Assembly (NCBI GenBank): GCA_020697635.1
Contig: JAEHCT010000101.1
Span: 1 to 5,761 of the forward strand
Direction: 5' to 3'
Length of the DNA stretch: 5,761 nucleotides
From: Candidatus Bathyarchaeota archaeon
Lineage (GTDB): Archaea; Thermoproteota; Bathyarchaeia; TCS64
Shown here: one piece after another, positions 5,625 to 5,761 of the stretch
Numbering within the stretch: position 1 is the stretch's first letter
Layout of the letters: every line of letters starts with the position of its first letter
Notes under the pieces: generated by a model
What the model saw: only the letters and a program-made list of their open reading frames with translations
What the model was told of the DNA's origin: nothing
Databases searched by the model: none
Position numbers and translations under genes: made by a program

Positions 5625-5653
5625 CAGCGAAAAGAGAAAACGCTGTAAAAGGG
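5625..5653 (-). terminator. Candidate pyrimidine-rich terminator on the minus strand, with small hairpin
   Basis: Read on the minus strand this stretch has three TTTT runs (CCCTTTTACAGCG then TTTTCTCTTTTC) and the 5-bp stem CAGCG/CGCTG around the 11-base loop. It lies 13 bases beyond the stop of the minus-strand open frame ending at 5666, the right place and strand to end that transcript. Together with the plus-strand T-run at 5577, this suggests two convergent transcription units. Confidence 0.3.
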
Positions 5654-5665
5654 ACGACACAAATG

Positions 5666-5761
5666 TTATGTTTTCTCACTCCACAGGTTTGTCTCAACCA
5701 GCTGATAATCGTAAATACTGACATACATGTGTGTCTTACGGCTATAGAAGTCAAAATATAT
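5666..5761 (-). CDS. Possible C-terminal tail of a gene entering from the right edge
   Basis: From 5761 down to a TAA at 5668-5666 the minus strand is open for 31 codons, ending VETNLWSEKT. Third-position G/C is about 15 of 31, higher than the 36% of the surrounding sequence, whereas the complementary plus-strand open frame (5663 onward) has about 12 of 33. The residue mix (Y, D, E, K, S, hydrophobics) is protein-like, and a T-rich stretch follows the stop. Thirty-one open codons in AT-rich DNA can still arise by chance, and no family is recognisable. If real, codon use is less GC-rich than in the other genes here. Confidence 0.3.
   Translation of the reverse strand: MYFDFYSRKTHMYVSIYDYQLVETNLWSEKT
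5720..5735. repeat. Near-perfect 16-base palindrome
   Basis: GACATACATGTGTGTC equals its reverse complement except for one symmetric pair (T5724 opposite G5731). The core ACATGT is exact. It could be a dimeric regulator site or a chance feature. If the minus-strand open frame is coding, it lies within that frame, which weakens a regulatory reading. Confidence 0.3.

Larger units (their letters stand above)
5488..5761. other. AT-rich tail region without a confirmed gene
   Basis: GC content falls to about 36% over 5521-5760, against roughly 60-75% in the genes to the left. The region contains a T-run on the plus strand (5577-5581), a strong TATA-like TTTATAA (5586-5592) with no good gene behind it, a short hairpin (CAGCG 5625-5629 pairing with CGCTG 5641-5645 around an A-rich loop), a 16-base imperfect palindrome (5720-5735), and an open frame entering from the right on the minus strand. 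No tRNA fold, CRISPR repeat or insertion-sequence end was recognised. It could be an ordinary convergent intergenic region or the edge of a compositionally foreign segment. Confidence 0.6.

Noticed and set aside
5663..5761. Plus-strand ATG frame open to the right edge (33 codons)
   Set aside because: It is the complement of the minus-strand frame, has lower third-position GC, no well-placed TATA box and no recognisable product; kept only as an alternative to the minus frame.

Overview
The window looks like a chromosomal segment of a GC-rich, probably thermophilic archaeon, most likely in the Thermoproteota/TACK area. This is an inference. It rests on short AT-rich TATA-like boxes about 22-34 bases upstream of start codons with almost no Shine-Dalgarno sequences (leaderless style), frequent AGG and ATA codons, GTG/TTG starts, and protein types common in such archaea. 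I cannot name the genus.

Layout: two genes read leftward. The first is the 5' part of an unrecognised membrane protein (1-265, cut by the window edge). The second is a CPBP/CAAX-type intramembrane protease homologue (335-1192) that keeps the EExxxR motif but appears to lack both conserved histidines. A 74-base divergent intergenic region (1193-1266) with a palindromic TTTAAA box separates these from the rightward genes. Those are a small four-cysteine protein resembling the L-2-amino-thiazoline-4-carboxylate (ATC) hydrolase family (1267-1740), a soluble-type fumarate reductase/succinate dehydrogenase-family flavoprotein with an altered substrate motif (1774-3384), an AlkD-type HEAT-repeat DNA glycosylase homologue overlapping it (3368-4078), a two-CBS-domain protein (4151-4609), and a metallo-beta-lactamase-fold hydrolase with a complete metal site (4660-5487).

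The last 274 bases (5488-5761) are much poorer in GC (about 36% over 5521-5760, against roughly 60-75% in the genes). They hold a T-run that may end the hydrolase transcript, a pyrimidine-rich stretch on the other strand, a small hairpin, a near-perfect 16-base palindrome, and an open frame entering from the right edge on the minus strand that may be the tail of another gene.

How the genes work together: the ATC-hydrolase-like protein and the flavoprotein are adjacent and co-oriented and could act on the same small molecule, but nothing in the sequence names the substrate. AlkD overlaps the flavoprotein gene and is probably co-transcribed with it, although its DNA-repair role is unrelated on its face. 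The CBS and MBL genes each seem to have their own promoter. I see no mobile element, CRISPR array, tRNA or rRNA, and no clear multi-gene defence or novel system. The most unusual points are the histidine-less CPBP homologue and the flavoprotein lacking the HPT substrate motif beside a cysteine-rich partner.
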